A DNA stretch of 64,000 nucleotides from Hyphomicrobiales bacterium (lineage in GTDB: Bacteria > Pseudomonadota > Alphaproteobacteria > Rhizobiales > Methylopilaceae), in contig JALHQA010000001.1 of NCBI GenBank assembly GCA_022842205.1, positions 1-64,000 on the forward strand, in the 5' to 3' direction. This document shows positions 45,145-52,748 of the stretch, in pieces; the stretch's first letter is position 1, and each line of letters begins with the position of its first letter. The notes beneath the pieces were generated by a model, which made no database searches, was not told the origin of the DNA, and worked only from the letters and a program-made list of their open reading frames with translations. Position numbers and translations under genes: made by a program.

Positions 45145-46106
45145 TGACGATGATCCGGCTTATCTCTCTTATCGCTCTTCTGCCTGCGGCGTTTCTCGCC
45201 GCTCCCGCTGTCGCGCAGAGCGCGCCGTCGCTCCGCGCATCGGCGAGCATATCGTCCGACATCGTCACGCTCGGCGATCTTGTCGCGGATGCCGGCCCCC
45301 TCGCCGACCGCGCCATTTTCCGGGCGCCCGATCTCGGCCAGACCGGAACGGTTTCCGCGGTCGCCATCCTAGACGCCGCGAAAGCCCAAGGCCTCCATCA
45401 CATCGCCTCGAACGGCATCTCGGAAGTCAGCGTGACCCGCGCCAGCCGCCTCGTGGATGCCGGCGAGCTGCGCGCGCATGTCAGCGTCGCGCTGGCGCTG
45501 TCGGCCGGCTTCGACGATCCGGAAGCGCTGCGGCCGGACATCTCCCCGGTCCACCTGCCGGTCGAGGCCGACGGGGCGATCCACATCAGCGACGCATCCT
45601 GGAACGAAACCGACAAGACCTTTCGCGCCACGCTCACGGTGCGCCGCATCGACGGACGCGACGAGCGCCGCGAACTGGCGGGCCCCGCGACGGAAACCTC
45701 GGCCGTCATCGCGCTTCGCCGGGATGTGTCGCGCGGAAGCGTCATTACGCCGAACGATGTCGAGGTTCTCCGCGTCGCAAGGAACGAGGCAAAAACCGGC
45801 GCGCTCAACACGCTGGACGAAGCCGTCGGCAAGGAAGCCCGCCGCGCGCTGCGCGAGGGCCACAGCCTGAAAGGCTCCGATCTCGAGGAACCGACGCTCG
45901 TCAAGGGCAGCTCGCCTGTCACCATTGTCGTGAAATCGGGCGCCATGACCCTTACCGCCACTGCACAGGCCCTGCGTGACGGCAAGCTCGGCGACACCAT
46001 CCAGGTGATGAACATCCAGTCCAAGCGTGTTCTGCAGGCCGTCGTTACCGGCCCCAGTGAAGTCGCCGTCAACCCGCCGCGCACGCTCGTGACGGCCGCG
46101 AAGTGA
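45144..46106 (+). CDS. flgA: Flagella basal body P-ring formation protein FlgA
   Basis: A ~320-residue periplasmic chaperone for P-ring assembly. It starts with a signal peptide (LISLIALLPAAFLAAPAVAQ). The C-terminal SAF-like and FlgA domain is clear: RRDVSRGSVITPNDVEVLRV, EAVGKEARRALREGHSLKGSDLEEPTLVKG and KLGDTIQVMNIQSKRVLQAVVTGP. It is longer than enterobacterial FlgA because of an N-terminal extra domain, common in alphaproteobacteria. GTG 45141, ATG 45144 and ATG 45150 are all possible starts overlapping the flgG stop. Confidence 0.9.
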   Translation: MTMIRLISLIALLPAAFLAAPAVAQSAPSLRASASISSDIVTLGDLVADAGPLADRAIFRAPDLGQTGTVSAVAILDAAKAQGLHHIASNGISEVSVTRASRLVDAGELRAHVSVALALSAGFDDPEALRPDISPVHLPVEADGAIHISDASWNETDKTFRATLTVRRIDGRDERRELAGPATETSAVIALRRDVSRGSVITPNDVEVLRVARNEAKTGALNTLDEAVGKEARRALREGHSLKGSDLEEPTLVKGSSPVTIVVKSGAMTLTATAQALRDGKLGDTIQVMNIQSKRVLQAVVTGPSEVAVNPPRTLVTAAK

Positions 46107-46114
46107 GAACCACC

Positions 46115-46852
46115 ATGAGAATCACTCTCCGTTTTGCAACGCTCCTTGCTCTCGGCACCACGCTCGCCGGCTGCGGCGCCGCGGACCGCCTGAAGAACAT
46201 CGGCGAACAGCCGGCACTTTCAGCGATCGACAATCCGACGACGAAGCCGGGATACCGGCCCGTACAGATGCCGATGCCGCATCCCGAGCCTGTTCACTTC
46301 AATTCGAACTCGCTTTGGCGCACGGGCTCGCGTGCCTTCTTCAAGGATCAGCGCGCAGCGCGCGTCGGCGACCTGCTGACGGTTCGGGTGAAGATCGACG
46401 ACAAGGCGGAAATGGAAAATTCGACCAGCCGCTCGCGCGCCAATACCGAAAAGATGGGGGTGCCGAACCTGTTCGGCCTCGAGAACAAGATGGTCGAGGT
46501 GCCGATGGACCCGTCCAGCCTCGTCAACGCAAGTTCCAATGCCTCGAGCGCTGGCTCCGGCAAGGTCGATCGCGAGGAAGACGTACAGACAAACGTCGCC
46601 GCCGTGGTGACGCAGGTTCTGCCGAACGGAAATATGGTGATCGAGGGACGTCAGGAAATCCGCGTGAACTTCGAGATCCGCGAACTGATCGTCGCCGGCA
46701 TCGTGCGGCCGGAGGACATCCAGTCCGACAACATCATCGATTCCAACAAGATCGCCGAAGCCCGAATCGCCTATGGCGGCCGCGGCCAGATCACCGACGT
46801 GCAGCAGCCGCGCTACGGCCAGCAGGTGATGGACATCGTTCTGCCCTTCTGA
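46115..46852 (+). CDS. flgH: Flagellar L-ring protein FlgH
   Basis: An outer-membrane lipoprotein of about 245 residues. The lipobox LAGC places the acylated Cys at residue 20. The body has the family motifs SLWRTGSRAFFKDQRAARVGDLLTVRV, VVTQVLPNGNMVIEGRQEIRVNFEIRELIVAGIVRPEDI and the ending AYGGRGQITDVQQPRYGQQVMDIVLPF. A GTG at 46103 overlapping the flgA stop is an alternative start. A strong terminator follows, so it ends the flgF-G-A-H operon. Confidence 0.95.
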   Translation: MRITLRFATLLALGTTLAGCGAADRLKNIGEQPALSAIDNPTTKPGYRPVQMPMPHPEPVHFNSNSLWRTGSRAFFKDQRAARVGDLLTVRVKIDDKAEMENSTSRSRANTEKMGVPNLFGLENKMVEVPMDPSSLVNASSNASSAGSGKVDREEDVQTNVAAVVTQVLPNGNMVIEGRQEIRVNFEIRELIVAGIVRPEDIQSDNIIDSNKIAEARIAYGGRGQITDVQQPRYGQQVMDIVLPF

Positions 46853-46912
46853 GGACCGGGGACGCCTGGTTTTCGCAGGACCCGCCGGCTTCTTCCCAAG
46901 CCACGGGTATCA

Positions 46913-46949
46913 GCGGCCCTCGCCTTCCCCGCGAGGGCCGCAGCTTTTT
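46913..46949 (+). terminator. Intrinsic terminator after flgH
   Basis: An 11-bp perfect stem GCGGCCCTCGC/GCGAGGGCCGC with a 7-base loop, followed by AGCTTTTTC. It is located about 60 bp past the flgH stop. Confidence 0.85.
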
Positions 46950-46971
46950 CGGATTGGCTGTCCGGCAAAAC

Positions 46972-46994
46972 AAAAAAGACCCGCAACGCGGGCC
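46972..46994 (-). terminator. Intrinsic terminator after dksA
   Basis: On the minus strand, GGCCCGC-GTT-GCGGGTC (one G-U pair in RNA) is followed by TTTTTTG. It begins about 8 bp past the dksA stop. Confidence 0.8.
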
Positions 46995-47001
46995 TTTCAG
47001 A

Positions 47002-47412
47002 TCACTCGTCGCGGTAGACTTTTTCGCGGCGCTCGTGGCGTTCCTGCGCCTCGACCGACAGCGTCGCAATGGGACGCGCATCGAGCCGCTTGAGAGAAAT
47101 CGGTTCGCCCGTTTCCTCGCAATAGCCGTAGGAACCGTCCTCGATACGCTTCAGCGCGGCGTCGATCTTCGCGATCAGCTTGCGCTGACGGTCGCGTGCG
47201 CGGAGCTCGATGGCGCGGTCGGTTTCCGACGACGCACGATCGACCAGATCCGGATGGTTCTGATTCTCGTCCTGAAGATGCTCGAGCGTCTCCTTGCTTT
47301 CCTGAAGGATCTCATCCTTCCAGCGCAGAAGCTTGGCGCGAAAATATTCACGCTGGCGCTCGTTCATAAAGGCCTCGGACTCTGTAGGCCGGTACTCGTC
47401 CGCAACCGCCAT
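47002..47412 (-). CDS. dksA: RNA polymerase-binding transcription factor DksA
   Basis: A 136-residue DksA/TraR protein that enters the RNAP secondary channel and works with ppGpp. The long coiled coil (REYFRAKLLRWKDEILQESKETLEHLQDE...) ends in a tip with DRASSETDRAIELRARDR, which has the acidic residues needed for function. The zinc-finger region SYGYCEETGEPISLKRLDARPIATLSVEAQERHE keeps only one of the four cysteines of E. coli DksA, a reduced form seen in other alphaproteobacteria. It has its own promoter and terminator. Confidence 0.95.
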   Translation of the reverse strand: MAVADEYRPTESEAFMNERQREYFRAKLLRWKDEILQESKETLEHLQDENQNHPDLVDRASSETDRAIELRARDRQRKLIAKIDAALKRIEDGSYGYCEETGEPISLKRLDARPIATLSVEAQERHERREKVYRDE

Positions 47413-47480
47413 TCCGCACCCCGTTCCCGTAGCCTTCGCGAATCCCGCAACTCGCGCGAGGCCCTCTTAAATGCGGGCGG

Positions 47481-47509
47481 AATATAGCCACGGTCGGTTC
47501 ACGGGACAA
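47481..47509 (-). promoter_or_regulatory. Putative sigma-70 promoter of dksA
   Basis: On the minus strand, TTGTCC and TATATT are exactly 17 bp apart, about 70 bp upstream of the dksA ATG. Confidence 0.5.
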
Positions 47510-47585
47510 TGACTTTCGGGCCAAGCCAAAATGCTTGATTCAGCTTGGCTTTTTGCCCCTGGAGAGGTTTGTGGCGCGCAATTGA

Positions 47586-47999
47586 TCAGCCCGGCCGGCG
47601 CGCCAGCTTGGCGAGTTCGACCTCTGCACGGAGCTCGATTTCGGCGAGAATCGCGTCCAGCGCGGGATCGCCTGTCTCCTCCCGGGCCTCGGCAACGGCC
47701 TGATTGAGGCTCTGGAGGGCTGCGGGTGACAGTGTGCCGTCCAGCACACCGAGTTTTACCTGGTCCAGAAGATCGAGAAGACGGCGGCCGCGCGCGGTGC
47801 CCTTGCGGCGGCGCTCGCCCGCCATATCCACCGATTGCAGGGCAAGCAGCGTGTCGAGCCCGGGCACGGTTGAAATGCCGAATGTCTTTTGCGCGGGGGA
47901 CGACGTCTCGGCGTCCGGAAGGGAGAATCCCGTTCCGCCCTGCGCACGACGCACAGCCGAAGCCTGCTGCCCGATCCGGTTCGTACCTTCGACTCGCAT
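47586..47999 (-). CDS. fliX: Flagellar assembly regulator FliX
   Basis: A 137-residue protein matching class II flagellar assembly regulator FliX: an N-terminal MRVEGTNRIGQQASAVRRAQGGTGFSL, then GLDTLLALQSVDMAGERRRKGTARGRRLLDLLDQVKLGVLDGTL and the ending LDAILAEIELRAEVELAKL. In Caulobacter FliX couples basal-body assembly to the sigma-54 activator FlbD. The track start at 48083 runs into the promoter region; ATG 47999 fits the family. A perfect CtrA-like box lies 42 bp upstream, and flgI is divergent. Confidence 0.88.
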   Translation of the reverse strand: MRVEGTNRIGQQASAVRRAQGGTGFSLPDAETSSPAQKTFGISTVPGLDTLLALQSVDMAGERRRKGTARGRRLLDLLDQVKLGVLDGTLSPAALQSLNQAVAEAREETGDPALDAILAEIELRAEVELAKLARRPG

Positions 48000-48040
48000 T
48001 GGTCCAGCCCTTTCCCGCCCGCACGCTCGCTGAGTCCCTG

Positions 48041-48055
48041 TTAACCGGTCGTTAA
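48041..48055. promoter_or_regulatory. Perfect CtrA-like box before fliX and flgI
   Basis: TTAA-CCGGTCG-TTAA matches TTAA-N7-TTAA exactly. It lies 42 bp upstream of fliX and directly abuts the ftr-like palindrome. Confidence 0.65.
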
Positions 48056-48058
48056 TGG

Positions 48059-48073
48059 CGGCAATTTTTGCCG
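48059..48073. promoter_or_regulatory. ftr-like palindrome CGGCA-N5-TGCCG before flgI
   Basis: CGGCA-ATTTT-TGCCG, within a larger perfect inverted repeat (GGCGGCAA/TTGCCGCC at 48057-48075). It lies about 105 bp upstream of the sigma-54-like promoter of flgI. Confidence 0.65.
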
Positions 48074-48170
48074 CCCAAGGCAAAATCGACCCTGCAGGAA
48101 TGGTCGCCCCGGAGCGGCTCGGCGCGGCCTTAGGCTATCGAAATCAATCACTTACGGCGTTAACCATGCG

Positions 48171-48186
48171 AGGCACGCTTCTGGCA
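48171..48186 (+). promoter_or_regulatory. Sigma-54-like promoter of flgI
   Basis: AGGCACGCTTCTGGCA keeps the invariant GG and GC dinucleotides at the required 10-bp spacing, with GGCACG at -24 and TGGCA in place of TTGCA at -12. The predicted start site (~48197) leaves the AGGAG ribosome site just inside the message. Confidence 0.6.
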
Positions 48187-48209
48187 TCGCTGAAGCCAGG
48201 AGATTTGTT

Positions 48210-49490
48210 ATGCAGCGCTCGCTCTCGATCCTGGTCCGCAACGTCACGCTTGCCGCCATCGCCGCCGGCACGATCTTCGCCGTGGCGCATGCGCGTGCGG
48301 CGGAGCCCCCGCTGCAGCTCGGACCGGCCCGGCCCTATATCGCGCCGACGGGCGAGGTTGTGGCTGCAACCGTATTGCCACCTCCCGCTCCCTATTGGCA
48401 GGGCAACGAATTCGCCTCTGGGGGTGACCCGGGCCAGATCGGCCCGACCGCCGCGCGCATCAAGGACCTCATCGACATCGAGGGCGTGCGCGAAAACCAG
48501 CTCATCGGTTATGGCCTCGTCGTGGGCCTCAACGGCACCGGCGACAGCCTGAACGCCTCGCCCTTCACCCGCCAGTCGCTGACCGCGATGCTGGAGCGCC
48601 TCGGCGTCAATACGCGCGGCGCGACGCTTCGTACAAAGAACGTGGCCGCCGTCATGGTGACGGCGAGCCTGCCGCCGTTCGGCACGCAGGGCACGCGCAT
48701 CGATGTCACGGTTTCGGCGATGGGCGACGCCACCAGCCTTCAGGGCGGCACCCTGCTGGTCACTCCCCTGCTCGGCGCCGACGGCGAGGTCTATGCGGTC
48801 GGCCAGGGGCCGGTCGCGGTGATCGGATTTTCGGCGCAGGGCGAGGCCGCGAAGGTCGTTCGCGGCGTACCGACAACGGGCCGCATCTCCAACGGAGCCG
48901 TCGTCGAGCGTGAAATCGAATTCGCGCTGGCCGGCATGTCCACGGTGCGGCTTGCGCTGCGCAACCCCGACCTCACCACGGCGCGGCGCATCGCCGGCGC
49001 CATCAACACGCTGATGGGCGAAGCGGTTTCCGAGCCGCTCGACCCGGCGACCGTGCAGCTCTCGATCCCCGACAGCTACCGCAGCAACATCGTGCGTCTT
49101 CTGACCGAGATCGAGCAGCTGCGCGTGCAGCCCGACAATATCGCGAAGGTCGTGATCGACGATTCGTCCGGCATCATCGTCATGGGACGCGAGGTGCGTG
49201 TCTCGACCGTCGCCGTCGCGCAAGGCAATCTGACCGTGACGATCAGCGAGGAGCCGATCGTCAGCCAGCCCGAACCTTTCAGCGACGGCGCGACGGTCGT
49301 CGTGCCGCGCACGACCGTGCAGGTCGATGATGAGAACCACCATCAGCTTGCGGTCGTCAAACAGGGCGTAACCTTGCAGGAGCTGGTCGATGGCCTGAAC
49401 TCGCTGGGCATCGGCCCGCGCGACCTGATCGGCATTCTCCAGGCGATCAAGGCCTCGGGCGCGCTGCAGGCCGACATCGAGGTCATGTAA
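48210..49490 (+). CDS. flgI: Flagellar P-ring protein FlgI
   Basis: A 426-residue periplasmic P-ring subunit. After the signal peptide (TLAAIAAGTIFAVAHARA) there is an unusual proline-rich insert of about 50 residues before the normal mature start ARIKDLIDIEGVRENQLIGYGLVVGLNGTGD. The rest is standard: GDATSLQGGTLLVTPLLGADG, AIGDSS-type VVIDDSSGIIVMGREVRVS and the end GVTLQELVDGLNSLGIGPRDLIGILQAIKASGALQAD. It overlaps flgJ by one base (TAATG). Confidence 0.96.
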   Translation: MQRSLSILVRNVTLAAIAAGTIFAVAHARAAEPPLQLGPARPYIAPTGEVVAATVLPPPAPYWQGNEFASGGDPGQIGPTAARIKDLIDIEGVRENQLIGYGLVVGLNGTGDSLNASPFTRQSLTAMLERLGVNTRGATLRTKNVAAVMVTASLPPFGTQGTRIDVTVSAMGDATSLQGGTLLVTPLLGADGEVYAVGQGPVAVIGFSAQGEAAKVVRGVPTTGRISNGAVVEREIEFALAGMSTVRLALRNPDLTTARRIAGAINTLMGEAVSEPLDPATVQLSIPDSYRSNIVRLLTEIEQLRVQPDNIAKVVIDDSSGIIVMGREVRVSTVAVAQGNLTVTISEEPIVSQPEPFSDGATVVVPRTTVQVDDENHHQLAVVKQGVTLQELVDGLNSLGIGPRDLIGILQAIKASGALQADIEVM

Positions 49491-49810
49491 TGACATCGCC
49501 CGGCTCGTCCATCCTCTCGCAGATTTCGGCCCTGACCGGCGCGCAGGCGCCGGGCAAGACCGGCAATGCGGAGAAGGCGAAGGAGCAGGCGCGCGAATTC
49601 GAGAGTGTGTTTCTCTCGACCGTGCTGGCGCAGATGTTTTCGACACTCGAGGAAGGCTCCGGCCCCCTCGGCGCGCAGGGCGCCGGCGGCGAGACCTGGC
49701 GCTCCTTCCTCACCGACGAATACGCGAAGGAGATCGCCGCCTCCGGCGGCGTCGGCCTTTCAGACCAGATCATGCGTGAAATTATCAGCTTGCAGGAGCA
49801 GACATCATGA
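49490..49810 (+). CDS. flgJ: Rod-binding protein, FlgJ N-terminal type
   Basis: A 106-residue protein equivalent to the rod-cap/rod-binding half of FlgJ: KEQAREFESVFLSTVLAQMFSTL, then GAGGETWRSFLTDEYAKEIAASGGVGLSDQIMREI. The C-terminal muramidase domain of enterobacterial FlgJ is missing, as usual in alphaproteobacteria, so a separate lytic enzyme must open the wall. It lies between flgI and flgN with overlapping ends. Confidence 0.9.
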   Translation: MTSPGSSILSQISALTGAQAPGKTGNAEKAKEQAREFESVFLSTVLAQMFSTLEEGSGPLGAQGAGGETWRSFLTDEYAKEIAASGGVGLSDQIMREIISLQEQTS

Positions 49811-50271
49811 CGACGAGCGCAGCGTTTCGAACCCCGTCTCGCGACGAAGCCGGACAGATGGTCGATCGCATTGTCGAAACCGTGGAGCGGTTGAACAGCA
49901 TCATGCAGCGCGAGACGGAGCTCATTCGCGCCGCCAAGCTGAAAGAGGCCGGACAACTGGTCGACGACAAGGCGACGCTTGCCGGGCTTTATCAGCGCGA
50001 ACTGGAAGCAGTGCGCGCCGCCGCCTCCGTCATCGGCCGTCTCGTGCCCGACCGCGCGGAAGTTCTGCGCAACCGCCTGGCGGGACTCCAGGAGACCCTG
50101 TCGGTCAATCTCGCGGTGGTCGGTACAGCGCGTGCCGTGGCGGAAGACATGATGCGTACGGTGGCCGACGAAGTATCAAAACGCGAGATGCCGTCGGTGT
50201 ACGGTATGCGCGGACAGATTGCACAAACGGCGAAAGGCCCTGCCCCGCTCTCCCTGTCGCGAAGGTCCTGA
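49807..50271 (+). CDS. flgN: FlgN-like flagellar export chaperone
   Basis: A 154-residue, largely helical protein starting with DEAGQMVDRIVETVERLNSIMQRETELIRAAKLKEAGQLVDDKATLAGLYQREL, the long coiled-coil pattern of FlgN, the chaperone for hook-associated proteins FlgK and FlgL (both encoded in this window). The end is basic and disordered. It overlaps flgJ by four bases (ATGA). The sequence is divergent, so the name rests partly on position. Confidence 0.75.
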   Translation: MTTSAAFRTPSRDEAGQMVDRIVETVERLNSIMQRETELIRAAKLKEAGQLVDDKATLAGLYQRELEAVRAAASVIGRLVPDRAEVLRNRLAGLQETLSVNLAVVGTARAVAEDMMRTVADEVSKREMPSVYGMRGQIAQTAKGPAPLSLSRRS

Positions 50272-50375
50272 TCGCAACCCGCGCCGTGCGACGAACTTTC
50301 CGTATCTTAAGAAAGCGTTGATTCACCGTCTTTCTTGGCGGTTCTTTTAGACTTGTCCCCCAAAATCCTGCATGA

Positions 50376-50392
50376 CTGCCGGAAGGTTTCCG
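50376..50392 (+). other. Perfect hairpin in the flaG leader
   Basis: GCCGGAA-GGT-TTCCGGC lies 28 bp before the flaG start and just upstream of the AGGAGAAGAAGG ribosome site. It could influence translation or message stability. Confidence 0.45.
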
Positions 50393-50419
50393 GCGCACGG
50401 CAGGAGAAGAAGGGCGACA

Positions 50420-50815
50420 ATGGACGCCGCGCTTGCACCTCGGGCCTATCATGCTCCCGCGCCGGTTCCGCCGCGCGCGGAGGTGACGCCTGTGCGCGCC
50501 GCGGTGCCGAGCCTCCTGCCCCAGCCGCACCAGAGCGTCGCCGCTTCCGTTGAACATCAGGCCGCCCGTTTCGACGGTAACGACGGCCGCCCGCGCGCCC
50601 GCGCCGAACTCGCCAGCCAGACCCTGCGCGAGATCGAGCGTGAGGTGGAATTCAACGACGAGACGAACGACCTCATTTCGAGGACGCTGAACGCACGCAC
50701 CGGCCAGGTCATCAGCCAGTTCCCGGCCGAGCAGATTCTGAAACTGCGGGCCTATGTGCAGGCCGAGGCGTCCAGAATACCGGCGTCGGAACCGATACTC
50801 TCCCGCGACGCTTGA
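50420..50815 (+). CDS. flaG: FlaG-like flagellar protein
   Basis: A 131-residue protein with a disordered Pro/Ala-rich first half and a conserved end, VEFNDETNDLISRTLNARTGQVISQFPAEQILKLRAYV, which matches FlaG (a strand pair followed by the I-x-Q-I/F-P-x-E-x-x-L helix). FlaG affects filament length and flagellin function in other bacteria. ATG 50420 is preceded by AGGAGAAGAAGG; the track start at 50372 is less likely. It lies just ahead of the flagellin genes. Confidence 0.72.
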   Translation: MDAALAPRAYHAPAPVPPRAEVTPVRAAVPSLLPQPHQSVAASVEHQAARFDGNDGRPRARAELASQTLREIEREVEFNDETNDLISRTLNARTGQVISQFPAEQILKLRAYVQAEASRIPASEPILSRDA

Positions 50816-50969
50816 GCTTTCAATAGTTTAGCCGGACTTCCCGATCATCTGTCTCAGGATGCGGACCATCGCGCGCCGCGCTCTGTATTTACTATCTGCT
50901 AACCATGTTTTCCTGAAGTCGCGTAGGGACAGGCCGCCACGCGGATATCGCGGCGTTTCGGCGATCCGA

Positions 50970-50984
50970 TTAACTGCCCGTTAT
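50970..50984. promoter_or_regulatory. CtrA-like box upstream of flagellin 1
   Basis: TTAA-CTGCCCG-TTAT has one mismatch to TTAA-N7-TTAA. It ends 78 bp before the start codon, the same distance (within one base) as the box before flagellin 2. Confidence 0.55.
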
Positions 50985-51009
50985 TTCGCCACATGTGAGA
51001 TCAGCCGCA

Positions 51010-51025
51010 GCTTCCAGGAGGAAGC
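51010..51025 (+). promoter_or_regulatory. Leader hairpin of flagellin 1
   Basis: GCTTCC-AGGA-GGAAGC, starting at -53 from the ATG. The actual ribosome site (AAAGGGG) is separate and nearer the start. A matching hairpin occurs at the same place in flagellin 2. It is a candidate FlbT target, by analogy with Caulobacter. Confidence 0.6.
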
Positions 51026-51062
51026 GTAATTCGTATGAACTCCCAGGAAAGGGGTAGTAACA

Positions 51063-52544
51063 ATGGCTTCCAGCAACATCACTCTCTCGGCGGGCGTCCG
51101 CCAGAACCTGCTCTCGCTGCAGAACACGGCGGAGCTGATGTCGGCGACGCAGAACCGTCTTGCCACCGGCAAGAAGGTCAACTCGGCGCTCGACAACCCG
51201 ACCAACTTCTTCACTTCGCAGGGACTTCAGAGCCGCGCATCCGACATGTCGGGCCTGCTCGACAACATGACCTCGGGTATCAAGACGCTCGAAGCGGCCG
51301 ACAACGGCCTCTCGGCGATCACGAAAACCGTCGAATCCATGCAGTCCACGCTTCGTCAGGCACGTCAGGACAAGTCGTTCAAGACCGAGTCCTATACGCT
51401 TTCCGCCGGCATGGACAACACCGACATCCTGTCCTTCTCGGGCGGCGCTGTCGGTACGACGGCGGTCGACATCACCCTCGGCACCACGCCGGTCGCGGCC
51501 ACCCCGGCGACCCTGACGGGTGCCGGCGGTACGGACCTCAGCGTTGCTGACCCGGACCTCTCGGCCCTCGACGGTGAATCGATCACCATCACCCAGGGTG
51601 CCAACACCGTAACCTACGCCTTCACCAACGCCGCTTCGGGTCAGAAGACGGACCTTCTCGCCGACCTGAACGCCAACGGCTTCACGGTGACGGCGACGAA
51701 CGCCGGTCTGAACGTCAGCCGCGCCGATGGTGCGAACTTCACGGTGACGACCTCCGACGCGGCGGTCGATGCGGTGGTCGGCATCGCCGGCGGCACGACA
51801 TCGGCCAACGGTGTCGCAGCGGTTGCCTCCGCCGCGAAGACCGTCGATCAGCTCGTCACCGAGATCAACAACAACGTGTCGCTGACCGGCAAGGTCCGCG
51901 CCTCCAATGACTCCGGCAAGCTCCGCATCGAAAACCTTTCGACAACGGACCTCGACGTTGACGGCGTCACGGCGGCGGGCGTCGTCGACGGCGCCGGCAC
52001 GGGTCAGTCGATCGAAGGCAACAGCGTCCGTGCGAACCTGGTCAAGCAGTTCAACGAACTGCGCGACCAGCTCGACAAGCTGGCGGACGACGCCTCCTAC
52101 AACGGCGTCAACCTCCTGCGCGGCGACGTGCTGAAGCTGACCTTCAACGAGACGGGCTCTTCGACCATCGAAATCCAGGCGAAGGACGCCGATGACGAGG
52201 TCCGTCCGATCAACAGCGGCGAACTCGGCATCACCGATGCCACGGACGCCGAGTTCGACTCCGACTCCTCGATCGACACCCGTCTGGACGGGCTCGCGGA
52301 CGCCCTCGGCGTTCTGCGTGCGCAGTCGTCGAGCTTCGGTTCGAACCTCTCGATCGTCGAGAACCGTACCGAGTTCACGAAGTCGATGATCAACACGCTG
52401 CAGACCGGCGCCGATTCGCTGGTTCTGGCCGACACGAACGAGGAAGCGGCGAACATGCTCGCCCTTCAGACCCGCCAGCAGCTGTCCTCGACGGCTCTGT
52501 CGCTCGCTTCGCAGGCCGACCAGGCGGTGCTCCGCCTGTTCTGA
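51063..52544 (+). CDS. Flagellin 1
   Basis: A 493-residue filament protein. The conserved N-terminal D0/D1 helices read SAGVRQNLLSLQNTAELMSATQNRLATGKKVNSALDNPTNFFT, and the C-terminal ones read RTEFTKSMINTLQTGADSLVLADTNEEAANMLALQTRQQLSSTALSLASQADQAVLRLF. The middle (about residues 115-270) is a variable surface domain almost identical at DNA level to that of flagellin 2, with a perfect 334-bp match. It is exported by the type III system without a cleaved signal. It has its own CtrA-like box, leader hairpin and terminator. ATG 51063 follows AAAGGGG. Confidence 0.97.
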   Translation: MASSNITLSAGVRQNLLSLQNTAELMSATQNRLATGKKVNSALDNPTNFFTSQGLQSRASDMSGLLDNMTSGIKTLEAADNGLSAITKTVESMQSTLRQARQDKSFKTESYTLSAGMDNTDILSFSGGAVGTTAVDITLGTTPVAATPATLTGAGGTDLSVADPDLSALDGESITITQGANTVTYAFTNAASGQKTDLLADLNANGFTVTATNAGLNVSRADGANFTVTTSDAAVDAVVGIAGGTTSANGVAAVASAAKTVDQLVTEINNNVSLTGKVRASNDSGKLRIENLSTTDLDVDGVTAAGVVDGAGTGQSIEGNSVRANLVKQFNELRDQLDKLADDASYNGVNLLRGDVLKLTFNETGSSTIEIQAKDADDEVRPINSGELGITDATDAEFDSDSSIDTRLDGLADALGVLRAQSSSFGSNLSIVENRTEFTKSMINTLQTGADSLVLADTNEEAANMLALQTRQQLSSTALSLASQADQAVLRLF

Positions 52545-52567
52545 TCCTTCGGATCGCAGCAAAACGA

Positions 52568-52595
52568 AGCGGCGGGGCCCTCCCCGCCGCTTTTT
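52568..52595 (+). terminator. Intrinsic terminator of flagellin 1
   Basis: GCGGCGGGG-CCCT-CCCCGCCGC followed by TTTTTCTTTG. The same sequence follows flagellin 2. Confidence 0.92.
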
Positions 52596-52656
52596 CTTTG
52601 GCGATATACCTGAAATACGCAGTCAGCATCTGTTAACCGCGTTTTTCATCACATCG

Positions 52657-52671
52657 TTAACCATAAATTAG
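52657..52671. promoter_or_regulatory. CtrA-like box upstream of flagellin 2
   Basis: TTAA-CCATAAA-TTAG has one mismatch to TTAA-N7-TTAA. It ends 77 bp before the start codon, mirroring the box of flagellin 1. Confidence 0.55.
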
Positions 52672-52695
52672 AGGCCCCCCCGTCAAATGACAGGA

Positions 52696-52713
52696 GCTTC
52701 CAAAGGTGGAAGC
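52696..52713 (+). promoter_or_regulatory. Leader hairpin of flagellin 2
   Basis: GCTTCC-AAAGGT-GGAAGC, starting at -53 from the ATG, exactly as in flagellin 1. The stem is identical and the loop differs. An ACTCC...GGGG segment follows in both leaders. Confidence 0.6.
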
Positions 52714-52748
52714 CCGCATTTTTTCACGACTCCTGGACGGGGGCATTT

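Noticed and set aside
48056-48071. TGGCGGCAATTTTTGC as a sigma-54 promoter
   Set aside because: GG and GC are 11 bp apart instead of the required 10, and the sequence is better explained as the CGGCA-N5-TGCCG palindrome.
48182-48196. TGGCATCGCTGAAGC as a sigma-54 promoter for flgI
   Set aside because: Spacing is right, but the start site would fall two bases before the ATG and remove the ribosome site. The overlapping AGGCACGCTTCTGGCA fits better.
50105-50557. 150-residue minus-strand ORF across flgN-flaG
   Set aside because: Antisense to flgN and flaG with no ribosome site; the Arg/Pro-rich composition is that of a shadow frame.
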